Source of the DNA: DAHUXD01 sp963736455
GTDB lineage: Bacteria; Acidobacteriota; Thermoanaerobaculia; UBA5066; Gp7-AA6
DNA length: 64,000 nucleotides
Reading direction: 5' to 3'
NCBI GenBank assembly: GCA_963736455.1
Contig: CAVTON010000001.1
Location: 682,001-746,000, forward strand
The notes beneath the pieces are model-generated. The model was not told where the DNA came from and ran no database searches. It saw only the letters and a program-made list of their open reading frames with translations. Position 1 is the first letter of the stretch. Each line of letters starts with the position of its first letter. Positions 56,017-63,897 of the stretch are shown here, one piece after another. A program made the translations under genes and the position numbers.

Positions 56017-56699
56017 GCCTTTCGCGGCGGGCCGCCGCCCGCGCCCTCGCCGCGGTCGCTCTCCTGTCCGCCGCGGCCTGCGCCTCGCGCAAGGTCTCGG
56101 GACCCGTTCCGGTTTCGCACCCGATCCCGCCGGGGCAGGCGACCGGCGGATGGAACGAGGAAGGTCTCGCGTCCTGGTACGGAGGCAACGACGGGTTCGA
56201 GGGAAAGCCCACGGCTTCCGGCGAGATCTACGACTCCGCAAAGCTCACCGCCGCCCACCGCGACCTCCCGCTGGGAACCGTGGTGGACGTCCGCAGCCTC
56301 GACAACGACCGCATCGTTCGCGTGCGCATCAACGACCGCGGGCCCTTCGTCCAGGGACGCATCATCGACCTTTCCCGGGCCGCGGCGGAGCAGATCGCGA
56401 TGATCGGACCGGGCGTCGCGAGGGTTCGGATCGTCGTGGTCTCGGAAGGCGTCGAGGTGGCGCCGGTTTCGCCGAGCGGCCTCTGGGCGGTCCAGGTCGG
56501 CTCGTTCGGCGAGAGGCCGCGCGCCGACCGCCACGCCGATCGGGTGCGCTCCGCCGGGTTCCGCGTGTACTTCGAGCCGTATCAGGGCCTCACCCGCGTC
56601 AAGGTCGGCCCCGTCGACTCGCGCGCCGACGCCGAAGACACGCTCGCGCGCCTCGAGCAGGCCGGCTTCGAAGGAATCGTCGTCGCGGCGAGCCCCTAG
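56013..56699 (+). CDS. rlpA: RlpA-like septal lytic transglycosylase lipoprotein
   Basis: A 228-residue outer-membrane lipoprotein with lipobox SAAAC. The double-psi beta barrel (about 48-145) contains GLASWYGGNDGFEGKPTASGEIYD, LTAAHRDLPLGTVVDVRSLDNDRIVRVRINDRGPFVQGRIIDLSRAAAEQI with the catalytic Asp. A C-terminal SPOR domain (WAVQVGSFGERPRADRHADRVRSAGFRVYFEP) binds denuded glycan at the division site. GTG start overlaps purB by four bases. Confidence 0.93.
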   Translation: MSLSRRAAARALAAVALLSAAACASRKVSGPVPVSHPIPPGQATGGWNEEGLASWYGGNDGFEGKPTASGEIYDSAKLTAAHRDLPLGTVVDVRSLDNDRIVRVRINDRGPFVQGRIIDLSRAAAEQIAMIGPGVARVRIVVVSEGVEVAPVSPSGLWAVQVGSFGERPRADRHADRVRSAGFRVYFEPYQGLTRVKVGPVDSRADAEDTLARLEQAGFEGIVVAASP

Positions 56700-57058
56700 A
56701 GCAGACCGTAGACCAGGGCTTCAACGTCCGGGATCACGAAACCTCGACTCGCGGCAACTCGCGGCGTGAGAAGTCACGCCGCGGAAGCCCGAAGCAAGCG
56801 CAGCGGAGGCGGCGGTAAGCCCCTCATCCCGATCCTCTCCCCCCGAGGGGCGAGGGAGTAAGAGCGGCTCGTCAAGCCCAACTCTCAAATCAGTTCGCGG
56901 CGTGAGAAGTCACCCGAGCGAAGCGAGAGTGGAGGCTCACGCCGCGGGAGCCGCAGCGAGCGCAGGGATCAGGCCGGCGGTCGAGCGCCTTTGCGCGAGC
57001 CGCCGGCCGGTGCGCGCCCATAGGGCGCGCAGATCCCGAAGCGAGCGGAGGCGACGTA
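56700..57058. repeat. Intergenic region with REP-like hairpins
   Basis: No gene is seen. A perfect hairpin GCGGCGTGA-GAAG-TCACGCCGC lies at 56761-56782. The phrase GCGGCGTGAGAAGTCAC returns at about 56899 and pairs over 30 bases with CTCACGCCGC near 56935, enclosing GAGCGAAGCGAGAG. Both fit a family of short palindromic repeats; the GAGCGAAGCGAG core is shared in reverse with 33999-34010 and 34066-34077. Likely 3' structure of the purB-rlpA transcript. Confidence 0.6.
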
Positions 57059-57064
57059 TAGAAT
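57059..57064 (+). promoter_or_regulatory. -10-like TAGAAT before the ABC exporter genes
   Basis: GTATAGAATCCC stands ten bases before the ATG at 57075, without a ribosome site between, as at other transcript starts in this window. Confidence 0.5.
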
Positions 57065-57074
57065 CCCGCCTCCC

Positions 57075-58004
57075 ATGAGCTCCGTGACGTCGGCGATCGT
57101 CTGCCGCGGACTGAAGAAGCACTACGCCGACGTGAAGGCCGTCGACGGCCTCGACCTCGAGGTTCTCGCGGGCGAGTGCTTCGGACTCCTCGGCCCGAAC
57201 GGCGCCGGCAAGACCACGACCATCGAGATCCTCGAAGGCCTCACTGCTCCGGACGCGGGCGAGGTCGTGATCCTCGGCCGCCGCTGGGGAAGCCAGGAGC
57301 GGGACCTGCGCGAACGCCTCGGCGTCTCGCTCCAGGAGAGCCGCCTGACCGAGAAGCTGACCGTCTTCGAGACGCTTTCGCTCTTTCGCTCCTTCTATGC
57401 GCGCGGGCGCGACCCCGAGCGCCTCATGGCCGACCTCTCGCTCGAGGAGAAGCGCGACGCCCGGGTCGGCAAGCTTTCCGGTGGACAGCGCCAGCGCCTC
57501 GCGGTGGCCTGTGCGCTCGCCGGCGATCCGGAGCTGCTCTTTCTGGACGAACCGACCACGGGGCTCGATCCGCAGAGCCGTCTCCAGCTGTGGGAGCGCG
57601 TCGCTGCCTACAAGGCGGCCGGCCGCACGGTCCTCCTCACCACGCATTACATGGAGGAGGCCGAGCGGCTCTGCGACCGCGTGGCGGTCGTCGACCACGG
57701 CCGGATCATCGCGCAGGGAACCCCCGCCGAGTTGATCGCCGGCCTCAAGGCGCCGCACATCATCGAATTCTCGACGGAGCCCCAGGTCGAGGACGAATTC
57801 CTGGCGAAAATCGCGGGAATCGGCGAGCGCCGCCAGCGGGACGGCCGCTGGCTCCTGGCCGCCGCCTCTCTCGCGCAGGCCGTCCCGGCTCTGCTCTCGG
57901 CGCTCGAGCGCGCCGGCGCAAGGCTCCTGTCGCTCTCGACGCATCGCGCGACCCTCGAAGACGTTTTCATCAGCCTCACCGGTCGGGAGCTGCGCGATGA
58001 GTGA
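57075..58004 (+). CDS. ABC transporter ATP-binding protein (ABC-2 exporter)
   Basis: A 309-residue nucleotide-binding subunit: Walker A GPNGAGKT (40-47), Q-loop region VSLQESRLTEKLTV, signature LSGGQRQRLAVA, Walker B LLFLDEPTTGLDP and H-loop LTTHYMEEAERL. The C-terminal 80 residues form the extension typical of DrrA/CcmA-type exporters. Overlaps the permease gene by eight bases. Cargo unknown (drug, lipid or polysaccharide-like). Confidence 0.93.
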   Translation: MSSVTSAIVCRGLKKHYADVKAVDGLDLEVLAGECFGLLGPNGAGKTTTIEILEGLTAPDAGEVVILGRRWGSQERDLRERLGVSLQESRLTEKLTVFETLSLFRSFYARGRDPERLMADLSLEEKRDARVGKLSGGQRQRLAVACALAGDPELLFLDEPTTGLDPQSRLQLWERVAAYKAAGRTVLLTTHYMEEAERLCDRVAVVDHGRIIAQGTPAELIAGLKAPHIIEFSTEPQVEDEFLAKIAGIGERRQRDGRWLLAAASLAQAVPALLSALERAGARLLSLSTHRATLEDVFISLTGRELRDE

Positions 58005-59043
58005 GCGCCAGCATCCCCTGGTGACGCTGACGAAGATGCGCCTCCTCGAGTTCGTCCGCGAGCCCGAGGCTCTCTTCTGGGTCTTCGCCTTCCCGATTCT
58101 CATGACGCTCGTGCTCGGCTTCGCTTTCCGCGACCGGCCGCCCGATCCGGTCCCGGTCGGCGTCGTGTCGGGGCCGTCGGCCGCCACCCTCACACAGGCG
58201 CTCGGCCAGTCGGGCGCCGTGAAGCCGTCGGCCTATCCGAGTCTGACCGACGGACTCGAGGCGCTGCGCACCGGAAAGATTGCTCTGCTCGTCGAAGAAT
58301 CGGGGTCCCTGGGTCTCACATATCACTTCGACCAGACGCGTCCGGACGCCCGCATCGCACGGCTCGAGGTCGACGACGCGGTCCAGCGCGCGCGCGGACG
58401 CGTCGACCCCTCCCCCGCCCGGGACGCGCTCGTCCACGAAAAGGGCTCCCGCTACATCGACTTCCTGCTGCCCGGTGTGCTGGGCCTGAACCTGATGGGC
58501 ACCGGCATCTGGGGCATCGGCTTCGCGATCGTCAACGCGCGCCTCAAGAAGACGCTCAAGCTCATGGTCGCGACTCCGATGCGCAAGTCGGACTACCTGC
58601 TCGCACAGATGTTCTCGCGGTTCATCTTCTTCGTCCTCGAAGTCGTGGTGATCCTCGCCTTCGGCGTCCTGGTCTTCCAGGTCCCGATCCGCGGTTCGTT
58701 CACGGTGGTCGCGGTGATCACTCTCGGCGGCGCCCTGTGCTTCGGCGGGATCGGTCTGCTCGTGGCGGCGCGAGCGCGGACGCTCGAGGCGGCCAACGGT
58801 CTGATGAACCTGGTCATGGTCCCGATGTGGCTCTTTTCGGGAGTCTTCTTCTCGTCCGAGCGCTTCCCCAGAGCCGCCCAGCCATTCATCCAGGCCCTGC
58901 CGCTGACGGCGTTGAACAACGCCCTGCGCGCCGTCATGCTGGAGGGCCGCTCGCTGATGGCGATCGGCGGCGAGCTCGTGATTCTCGGCCTCTGGGCGCT
59001 GGCAGCCTTCGCCGTGGCTCTGAAGATTTTCCGGTGGCAGTAG
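57997..59043 (+). CDS. ABC-2 type permease
   Basis: A 348-residue inner-membrane protein: one N-terminal helix (about 22-45), a large extracytoplasmic loop to about residue 160, then five helices with GVLGLNLMGTGIWGIGFAIVNARLKKTLKLMVATPMRKSDYLLAQMFSRF (the ABC-2 signature) and MNLVMVPMWLFSGVFFSSERFP. Partner of the ATPase just upstream. Confidence 0.92.
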   Translation: MSERQHPLVTLTKMRLLEFVREPEALFWVFAFPILMTLVLGFAFRDRPPDPVPVGVVSGPSAATLTQALGQSGAVKPSAYPSLTDGLEALRTGKIALLVEESGSLGLTYHFDQTRPDARIARLEVDDAVQRARGRVDPSPARDALVHEKGSRYIDFLLPGVLGLNLMGTGIWGIGFAIVNARLKKTLKLMVATPMRKSDYLLAQMFSRFIFFVLEVVVILAFGVLVFQVPIRGSFTVVAVITLGGALCFGGIGLLVAARARTLEAANGLMNLVMVPMWLFSGVFFSSERFPRAAQPFIQALPLTALNNALRAVMLEGRSLMAIGGELVILGLWALAAFAVALKIFRWQ

Positions 59044-59105
59044 CGGGCGCTAGGCCCGCGATATCCTTCCGCCGCCGTCCCCGCGGTGTTTTTGGAGGAT
59101 TCGAG

Positions 59106-60113
59106 ATGGACACGCTCGTCGTCAACCAGGGCGAGGTGGCGCGCCTCCTGCCCATGAAGGAATGCATCGAGGTGATGGCGCGGGCGTTCGCGGCTCTCGC
59201 GCGGGGCGGGGCGACGATGCCCCAGCGCCAGATCGTCTGGCTGCCCGACCGGTCGGCGGCGCTGGGGCTGATGCCCGCCCAGTCGAGCGAACTCGGCGCG
59301 ATCGGGGTCAAGGCCGTCACGTTCTTCCCCCGCAACGAGGGCACGGAGCTCGACTCGCACCAGGGCGCCGTCCTCCTCTTCGAGTCGGGCCGGGGGCGCC
59401 TGCTCGCCGTGATCGATGCGACCTCGGTGACCGCGATTCGCACGGCCGCCGTCACGGCCCTCGCCACGCGCCTGCTCTCCCGGGAGGACGCGGGAGACCT
59501 CGCCCTCGTCGGCTCCGGCGTGCAGGCCCGCACGCACCTCGAGGCCCTGCTGCTCGTTCGCCGCATTCGCCGGGTCCGCGTCGCGAGCAAGACGATCGAA
59601 CGCGCGCGCGCCTTCGCCGATCGCGAAACGAAACGGCACGGCATCGCGATCGAGCCGTGCGACTCCGTCCGCAAGGCGGTCGAGGGCGCGGACCTCGTCT
59701 GCGCCGCGACGTCCTCGCGCGAGCCGGTGGTGCTCGGGAACTGGCTCGCTCCCGGCGCGCACGTCAACGCGGTGGGCTCGAGCGTTCCGTCGGTTCGCGA
59801 GCTCGACGCCGCGGCCGTGTCGAAGTCGCGCCTCTTCGTGGACCGCCGGGAGGCGGCGCTCGCCGAGGCCGGAGACTTTCTCCTCGCGAAGAAGGAGGGC
59901 GCCGTCGGGGACGATCACATCGTCGCCGATCTCGGCGAGCTCGTCGTCGGCGCCGCCCCGGGGCGCCGCTCGGCTTCCGAGATCACGCTCTTCAAGTCGG
60001 TCGGCCTCGCGATCGAGGACCTCGCCGCCGCCCAGCACATCTACAACAAGGCGAGAGGCGCCGGCATCGGGAAGTTCCTCGAGTTCGGCGGAGGGCGCCA
60101 CGAGGCCGGCTGA
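59106..60113 (+). CDS. Ornithine cyclodeaminase/mu-crystallin family protein
   Basis: A 335-residue NAD(P)-binding enzyme with a GGAGG ribosome site before the ATG. Landmarks: QRQIVWLPDRSAALGLMPA, IGVKAVTFFPRNEG, DATSVTAIRTAAVTALATRLLSREDAGDLALVGSGVQARTHLEALLLV (dinucleotide fold), AATSSREPVV and HVNAVGSSVPSVRELDAAAV. Family members include ornithine cyclodeaminase, alanine dehydrogenase, EutC of ectoine use and SbnB. Pairing with a threonine-dehydratase-like gene resembles EutC-EutB. Ornithine to proline conversion linked to arginine use is the other option. Confidence 0.9.
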   Translation: MDTLVVNQGEVARLLPMKECIEVMARAFAALARGGATMPQRQIVWLPDRSAALGLMPAQSSELGAIGVKAVTFFPRNEGTELDSHQGAVLLFESGRGRLLAVIDATSVTAIRTAAVTALATRLLSREDAGDLALVGSGVQARTHLEALLLVRRIRRVRVASKTIERARAFADRETKRHGIAIEPCDSVRKAVEGADLVCAATSSREPVVLGNWLAPGAHVNAVGSSVPSVRELDAAAVSKSRLFVDRREAALAEAGDFLLAKKEGAVGDDHIVADLGELVVGAAPGRRSASEITLFKSVGLAIEDLAAAQHIYNKARGAGIGKFLEFGGGRHEAG

Positions 60114-60117
60114 GCCT

Positions 60118-61074
60118 CTGGAAGCGGCCCGCCTCGAAGAGATCCGGGCCGCCCGCGCGCGGATCGCGGACTCGGCGATTCGCACGCCCCTGATACGGCT
60201 CCCGGTCGAAGGCCCCGCCGAGATCTACCTCAAGCTCGAATGCCTCCAGCCGATCGGCTCCTTCAAGCTCCGCGGCGCCGGCAACGCCATGGCGCTCGCC
60301 TCTCCCGAGGCCCTCTCTCGAGGCGTCTACACCGCGTCGGCCGGCAACATGGCGCAGGGCGTGGCCTGGAACGCCCGCCGGCTCGGGATCCCCTGCACCG
60401 TGGTCGTCCCGGATCACGCCCCGCGCGCCAAGCTCGACGCCGTCGAGAGGATGGGCGCGCGCGTCGTCAAGGTCACGGTCGATCGATGGTGGCAGGTGCT
60501 GGCCGAGCATCACTACCCCGGGATCGACGGACTCTTCATCCACCCGGTCTCCGACCGCGCCGTCATCGCAGGCAACGGCACGATCGGCCTCGAGATTCTC
60601 GAGGACCTTCCCGATGTCGAGACCGTGCTCGTCCCCTGGGGCGGCGGCGGGCTCTCGTGCGGCATCGCCTGCGCGATCCGCGCCCAATCGCCGGCCGCGA
60701 GAGTCTTCGCCTGCGAGGTCGAAACGGCGGCGCCCCTGTCGGCGTCGCTCGCCGCGGGGCGCCCGACCGCCGTCGACTACACGCCGAGCTTCGTCGACGG
60801 GATCGGCGCGAAGAGCCTCCTTCCGGAGATGTGGCCCCTCGCCCGAACCGTCCTCGCCGGCGCTCTCGTCGTCTCACTCGCCGAGACCGAATTCGCACTG
60901 CGACTGCTCGCCTCCCGCGCGCGCGTCGTCGCCGAGGGCGCGGGGGCGGTCCCCGTCGCGGCGGCGGTCTCGGGCCGTGCGGGCGCGGGACGGATCGTCT
61001 GCGTGGTCTCGGGAGGAAACATCGACCCCGAGATGCTCGGAGCCATCCTCATCGGCGGGACGGCCGCCCGCTAG
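60118..61074 (+). CDS. Threonine/serine dehydratase-like PLP enzyme, start codon unclear
   Basis: A fold-type II PLP enzyme. LEEIRAARARIADSAIRTPLIRL opens the family fold; the PLP Lys (codon 60265-60267) is in PIGSFKLRGAGNAM; ASAGNMAQGVAWNARRLGIPCTVVVP follows; the phosphate-binding loop is VLVPWGGGGLSCGIACAI, and GAGAVPVAAAV and VVSGGNIDPEML end the domain. The first in-frame ATG (60289) lies after the PLP Lys and cannot be the start. No ATG, GTG or TTG exists upstream in frame; CTG at 60118 or ACG at 60100 (four bases after GGAGGG) are the candidates. 60118 is given. Overlaps convergent pagL: both stops share CTAG at 61071-61074. Confidence 0.82.
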   Translation: MEAARLEEIRAARARIADSAIRTPLIRLPVEGPAEIYLKLECLQPIGSFKLRGAGNAMALASPEALSRGVYTASAGNMAQGVAWNARRLGIPCTVVVPDHAPRAKLDAVERMGARVVKVTVDRWWQVLAEHHYPGIDGLFIHPVSDRAVIAGNGTIGLEILEDLPDVETVLVPWGGGGLSCGIACAIRAQSPAARVFACEVETAAPLSASLAAGRPTAVDYTPSFVDGIGAKSLLPEMWPLARTVLAGALVVSLAETEFALRLLASRARVVAEGAGAVPVAAAVSGRAGAGRIVCVVSGGNIDPEMLGAILIGGTAAR

Positions 61075-61619
61075 AAGCGCCAGCCGATCAGGAAGACCGA
61101 GCAGTTCAAGCCGAGGTTCGGCGGAGCCGTGCCGGCGTTCGAGACGTGCGACCAGCGCCATTCGAGCGTCCAGGCCTGCCCGTTCGGGAGCGCGCCGCGC
61201 ACGCCGGCGGCGCCCTCGAGAAGGAAGTTGAATCGGCGGTCGATCTCGTCGAGCTCCGTCAGGTCCGTCCAGCCGAAACCCACGCCAACCATCACATAGG
61301 GAAGCACTCTCCCGGCCCCGACATAGAAGCGCACTCCGGCGGGGACGACCCCGACCATGGATCCCTCCGGGCTGAAGTAGCGCGCGAAGTGGCCCGCGGC
61401 GACCCACTCGAAGCGCGGGCCCAGGCGAAACGATACGCCGGGCTCGAAGAGAAAGAGGTGCTCGTCCGAGCGGCCCCCGTTGACCTTGAACGAGAAGCCG
61501 TATCCGGCCGAGAGGCTCCACTCGGGCGGCCGCCCCTCCGGGATCGGCGGCGCGTCCTGCGCGCGAAGGGCGGCGGCGGACGCCAGGAGCGCCGCCCCCA
61601 GGACCGATCGGCACTTCAT
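61071..61619 (-). CDS. Lipid A deacylase, PagL-like acyloxyacyl hydrolase
   Basis: A 182-residue outer-membrane barrel with a signal peptide (MKCRSVLGAALLASAAALRAQ). The C-terminus contains the PagL-type catalytic segment RWSHVSNAGTAPPNLGLN, with His158 and Ser160, and ends in Phe. Strands with GFSFKVNGG, FLFEPGVSFRLGPRFEWVAAG and VLPYVMVGVGFGW alternate as in eight-stranded barrels. PagL removes the 3-position acyl chain from lipid A. The ATG overlaps the glycosylase stop (ATGA). Confidence 0.85.
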   Translation of the reverse strand: MKCRSVLGAALLASAAALRAQDAPPIPEGRPPEWSLSAGYGFSFKVNGGRSDEHLFLFEPGVSFRLGPRFEWVAAGHFARYFSPEGSMVGVVPAGVRFYVGAGRVLPYVMVGVGFGWTDLTELDEIDRRFNFLLEGAAGVRGALPNGQAWTLEWRWSHVSNAGTAPPNLGLNCSVFLIGWRF

Positions 61620-62515
61620 CCGCGCTTTCTCTCCTCGAGCTCCTCGAGCGTCTTCGGCCAGTCGCCTCGCAACAATTGCGACAGCGCCCGGTCTGCGAGG
61701 AGCCTGCCTCCGGTCTGGCAGGTCGGGCAGTAGTTCGACTCGTTCTCCGCGTACACGATGCGCTGCACGGGGGTGCCGCAGGCCGGGCAGGGCTTGCCAT
61801 AGCGGCCGTGGACCGCCATGCCCTCGCGAAACGCCGTGACCCTCTCCGGAAACCGCCCCGCGGCCTCCTCCACGAGCGCCGCGGTCCACTCGCCAAGAAC
61901 GGCGCGGACCGCGGCGTGCAGCCGCGCGATTTCCTCCTCCGACAGCCGCCGCGTGAGCTTCGCGGGCGAGAGCTTCGCGCGGTGGAGGATCTCGTCGGAG
62001 TACGCGTTGCCGATCCCCGAAAACAGCCTCGGATCGGTCAGGGCGCGCTTCAACGTGTGGCTCTCGCGCGTCAGCGCCTCCCGAAAGGCCGAAACCTCCG
62101 CGTCGAGGACCTCGAGCCCCCCGCGATCGAAGGCGGCCAGGGCGTCTCGCCCGCGCGCGAGGTGAAGCGACGCACGCTTTCGGGTGCTCGCCTCCGACAG
62201 GACCAGCGAGCCCTCCTCGAAATCGAACGCCGCGAGCGCACCGCGTCCTCCGACCCGCGCGCCGCGCTTTTTCCAGTGGAGCCGGCCCGCGATCATCAGG
62301 TGGAGGACGACGAAGAGATCTCCCTCGAGCGCGAGGACGATCCGCTTGCCGATCCGCTCGAGACCCGCGACGGTCTTTCCGGAGGCCTCCGGGAGCGGAG
62401 GCGCCGTCGACCGGAGCACGAAGGGGCTGCCGAGGCGGATCGATTCGAGGCGGCGCCCGAGGACCCGCGGGGAGAGGGCGGCGAGGTATGCGGAAATGTC
62501 CGGCAGTTCGGGCAC
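61616..62515 (-). CDS. Fpg/Nei family DNA glycosylase
   Basis: A 299-residue bifunctional glycosylase/lyase. PELPDISAYL starts with the catalytic Pro2 and Glu3 (Fpg proteins usually read PELPEV), IGKRIVLALEGDLFVVLHLMIAGRL carries the conserved Lys, DPRLFSGIGNAYSDEILHRAKLSP is the helix-two-turn-helix, and GKPCPACGTPVQRIVYAENESNYCPTCQTGG the zinc finger. It removes oxidised bases. The GTG at 62515 is ten bases after a TAAGCT hexamer. Confidence 0.92.
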   Translation of the reverse strand: MPELPDISAYLAALSPRVLGRRLESIRLGSPFVLRSTAPPLPEASGKTVAGLERIGKRIVLALEGDLFVVLHLMIAGRLHWKKRGARVGGRGALAAFDFEEGSLVLSEASTRKRASLHLARGRDALAAFDRGGLEVLDAEVSAFREALTRESHTLKRALTDPRLFSGIGNAYSDEILHRAKLSPAKLTRRLSEEEIARLHAAVRAVLGEWTAALVEEAAGRFPERVTAFREGMAVHGRYGKPCPACGTPVQRIVYAENESNYCPTCQTGGRLLADRALSQLLRGDWPKTLEELEERKRG

Positions 62516-62536
62516 GGCGGCGCAAGCTTAGCCCGG

Positions 62537-62542
62537 TAGAAT
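62537..62542 (+). promoter_or_regulatory. -10-like TAGAAT before the DUF4288 gene
   Basis: TAGAAT lies 44 bases before the ATG at 62587; here a leader with a GGAG ribosome site is present, so this transcript is not leaderless. Confidence 0.4.
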
Positions 62543-62586
62543 GCGTCGCCCAACGCGGGGATCCGTACGAGAGAAGGAGTCCGGGT

Positions 62587-62973
62587 ATGAGCTGGTTCAT
62601 GGCGGTGATCGTGCGCGGGGCGCACGTCGGCGGGAGGCTCGAAGACGAACGGCTCGGCGATCTGCTCTATCGCCTCATCGAGGCGTCCGACGCCGACGCC
62701 GCGTACGAGCAGGCGGTCGAGCTCGGCCGTGCCGAGAGCGACGAGTATGACGACGAGGACGGAACGGCGGTGACGCTGGCGTATCTCGGCCTCGCCGATC
62801 TGACCGAGATCGGGCCCGAGGCGCCCGGCCAGGGCACGATCGTCTACAGTCAGCTGCTCCCGCACCGGCCGTCCGAGATGGTCGTGACGGCGAAGGAAGA
62901 GCTGACGGTGTTCGAACCGGCCGACACGCTCGACTCGGAGGACGACGAGGGCGACGCGGGCGAGAAGGCCTGA
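62587..62973 (+). CDS. DUF4288 domain protein
   Basis: A 128-residue acidic protein matching DUF4288. The first 70 residues (MSWFMAVIVRGAHVGG, LYRLIEASDADAAYEQAVELGRAES) form an alpha-beta ferredoxin-like fold, followed by TLAYLGLADLTEIGP and SQLLPHRPSEMVVTAKEELTVF. The last 20 residues are nearly all Asp/Glu. Function unknown. ATG at 62587 is eight bases after GGAG. Confidence 0.85.
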   Translation: MSWFMAVIVRGAHVGGRLEDERLGDLLYRLIEASDADAAYEQAVELGRAESDEYDDEDGTAVTLAYLGLADLTEIGPEAPGQGTIVYSQLLPHRPSEMVVTAKEELTVFEPADTLDSEDDEGDAGEKA

Positions 62974-62986
62974 GGATCCGGCGGAG

Positions 62987-62992
62987 TACACT
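62987..62992 (+). promoter_or_regulatory. -10-like TACACT before the NAD(P)-binding protein gene
   Basis: TACACTTCG ends just before a ten-base gap to the ATG at 63003, matching the arrangement at 43754-43759 on the other strand. Confidence 0.45.
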
Positions 62993-63002
62993 TCGCCCTC
63001 CC

Positions 63003-63872
63003 ATGATCCTCGTCACGGGCGCCACCGGGCGGATCGGCCGAGAGCTCGTCCGCGAGCTCGGCGCCATGCGCGCCCGGTTTCGCGCCCTCGTGCGAAGCTC
63101 GGGCAAGGCCGAGACGATCCGGCACGCGGGCGGTGAGGCCGTCGTGGGTGACTACGGGGATCCGGCCGTTCGGCGGGCGGCTGTCGAGGGCGTCGACACG
63201 CTGTTTCTCCTGACCCCGGCCTCCCCCGACAAGGTCGCCGCCGAGAGCGCCCTCGCCGAGGCGGCCGTCTCCTCCGGGGTCTCGCGGATCGTCAAGATTT
63301 CGGCCGACGGCGCCGACGCCGACGCGCCGCCGATCTTCGCTCGTCTCCATCGCGACGTCGAGCGCCGGATCGAAGATCTCGGGGCCGCATGGACGTTCCT
63401 GCGGCCGGGCTTCTTCATGCAGAACTACCTCACGTTCGCCGACGGCATCCGGTCGCACGGCGCGATCTTCGCGGCGGCCGGGTCGGGGCGGCACGCCGAC
63501 ATCGACGTGCGCGACATCGCCGCCGCGGCGGCGCGGGTCCTGACCGGGGAAGGCCACGACGGGCGCGCCTACACCCTGACCGGTCCGGAGGCCCAGTCCC
63601 TCGGCGAGGCCGCGCGCAAGATCTCGACGATCACCGGCCGCGACGTCCGCTTCGTGGACGTCGCGCCGGACGACGCCCGCCGGGCGATGGTCGCGACGGG
63701 CGTCGCGGAGTGGCTGGCGGACGCTCTGCTCGATCTCTTCGCCTGGTACCAGCGCGGAGAAGGGGCGAACAACGGATCCGCGGTCGCCGCCGGCGTCGGT
63801 GAAATCCTCGGCCGGCCTCCGCGCTCCTTCGAGAGCTTCGTCCGGGAGAACGTCCAGGCCTTCGGCGGGTAA
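63003..63872 (+). CDS. NmrA-like NAD(P)-binding protein (SDR superfamily)
   Basis: A 289-residue atypical short-chain dehydrogenase-like protein. GxxGxxG at residues 6-12 (GATGRIG) binds the dinucleotide; ALVRSSGKAETI and VVGDYGDPAVRRAAVEGVDTLFLLTPASP continue the Rossmann fold; TFLRPGFFMQNYL matches the NmrA/TMR family. C-terminal part has YTLTGPEAQSLGEAARKISTITGRDVRFVDV. There is no Tyr-x3-Lys pair, so it may sense rather than oxidise. Confidence 0.9.
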   Translation: MILVTGATGRIGRELVRELGAMRARFRALVRSSGKAETIRHAGGEAVVGDYGDPAVRRAAVEGVDTLFLLTPASPDKVAAESALAEAAVSSGVSRIVKISADGADADAPPIFARLHRDVERRIEDLGAAWTFLRPGFFMQNYLTFADGIRSHGAIFAAAGSGRHADIDVRDIAAAAARVLTGEGHDGRAYTLTGPEAQSLGEAARKISTITGRDVRFVDVAPDDARRAMVATGVAEWLADALLDLFAWYQRGEGANNGSAVAAGVGEILGRPPRSFESFVRENVQAFGG

Positions 63873-63897
63873 GCGGAAGGCCGCAGGCAGGCGAAGG

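Noticed and set aside
60289..61074. Short dehydratase starting at the first ATG
   Set aside because: It would lack the PLP-binding lysine and the N-terminal fold, both of which are clearly encoded just upstream in the same frame.
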